Made by a program: the position numbers and the translations under genes | NCBI GenBank assembly: GCA_029264635.1 | Contig: JARIAA010000276.1 | Location: 1-5,856, forward strand | From: Psychrobacter sp. | GTDB lineage: Bacteria; Pseudomonadota; Gammaproteobacteria; Pseudomonadales; Moraxellaceae | DNA length: 5,856 bases | Direction of reading: 5' to 3' | Notes under the pieces: generated by a model | Databases searched by the model: none | The model's input: only the letters and a program-made list of their open reading frames with translations | What the model was told of the DNA's origin: nothing | Shown here: in pieces, positions 5,471-5,856 of the stretch | Layout: each line of letters starts with the position of its first letter | Position numbering within the stretch: the first letter of the stretch is position 1

Positions 5471-5856
5471 CTACAAAGGTATGGCGATTTTATTACGTAG
5501 TGAACCGTAGTATGCCCAAAGCAGTAAGCTGGCCGCGCTAAGATAAGGTGACCATTCTTCGGTAAGGCTTTTTAATTGTTTTGACGTTGGGCGCTCTGCA
5601 AGTCCTAATAAGTCCATTGCTGCTACTTTAATCGCTAAATCATCGACTGCGAGCACGTCCGCACGTTTTAAAGAAAATAGTAAATACATCTAAGCGGTCA
5701 AGCGCCCAATACCTGTAACGGCAGTTAATGTTTTTATTACGTCATCATCTGTCATCATCTCTAAAGCTGAAAAATCGATATTGTGGGCGACTAAAGATCG
5801 CGTATAGCGAATTTTTTGCTTAGACAAGCCTTTTGCTCGTAAGGCGTCATCGTTTG
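5471..5856 (-). pseudogene. DNA-3-methyladenine glycosylase (AlkA-like, HhH-GPD), C-terminal part with in-frame TAG; partial
   Basis: Intact members excise alkylated purines such as 3-methyladenine from DNA, starting base excision repair. Reading on the minus strand from the right edge gives 54 complete codons with typical features: LRAKGLSKQKIRYTRSLV, TDDDVIKTLTAVTGIGRLTA, then TAG (5692-5690), then MYLLFSLKRADVLAVDDLAIKVAA and a normal family C-terminus ending at TAG 5473-5471. Relatives read GIGxWTAEM here, so TAG replaces the conserved Glu codon (GAG to TAG is one base) and the Trp is also Leu (TTG, 5701-5699). VDDLAIK holds the Asp that corresponds to the catalytic Asp of AlkA, and it lies after the stop. 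Truncation at TAG would therefore remove the active site. The frame continues without shift, so the break looks recent. The ATG right after TAG (5689) could start a 72-codon fragment, but this is too small to be a glycosylase. A sequencing error cannot be excluded. Confidence 0.85.

Noticed and set aside
5471..5689. A functional 72-residue protein starting at ATG 5689
   Set aside because: It is only the C-terminal end of the glycosylase fold, without the helix-hairpin-helix motif, and the frame before the stop clearly belongs to the same gene.

Overview
The window looks like chromosomal DNA of a gammaproteobacterium of moderate to low GC, most likely Moraxellaceae and probably Psychrobacter. 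This is inferred from protein style, base composition and the mix of genes, not from a database match. It holds four protein-coding loci: three on the minus strand and one on the plus strand. No mobile element, CRISPR array, tRNA or rRNA was seen.

Layout. At 1-832 (minus) lies the N-terminal 277 codons of ahcY, S-adenosylhomocysteine hydrolase, running off the left edge. Its leader (833-1043) is the most interesting part. A good sigma70-type promoter (GTGACA, 17 bp, TACAAT) would start a transcript at about 1010-1007. That RNA begins directly with a fold matching the S-adenosylhomocysteine (SAH) riboswitch: a CCGAG/CTCGG closing stem, a second stem, the conserved AGGCTCG segment, and a six-pair pseudoknot whose bases differ from the known core at four pairs yet still pair. 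A rho-independent terminator at 1080-1106 separates this unit from the gene upstream.

At 1146-3119 (minus) is a complete BtuB-type TonB-dependent outer-membrane receptor with signal peptide, TonB box, plug, calcium-loop Asp motifs and a C-terminal Phe. A 315-bp divergent intergenic region (3120-3434) separates it from a plus-strand gene at 3435-5393. That gene encodes a large MscS-family mechanosensitive channel with a periplasmic N-terminal domain, about five membrane helices and an unusual charged C-terminal tail. Its terminator hairpin carries the stop codon in its loop. At the right edge (5471-5856, minus) is the C-terminal part of an AlkA-like DNA-3-methyladenine glycosylase gene. It is broken by an in-frame TAG at the conserved Glu of its helix-hairpin-helix motif.

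How they fit together. AhcY removes SAH and releases homocysteine. Cobalamin, the usual BtuB substrate, is the cofactor of MetH, which turns homocysteine back into methionine. The two leftmost genes therefore both touch the methyl cycle, although the terminator and separate promoter make them separate transcripts. The SAH riboswitch would let AhcY synthesis follow the level of its own toxic substrate. The MscS channel (osmotic safety valve) and the broken glycosylase (alkylation repair) have no evident link to this.
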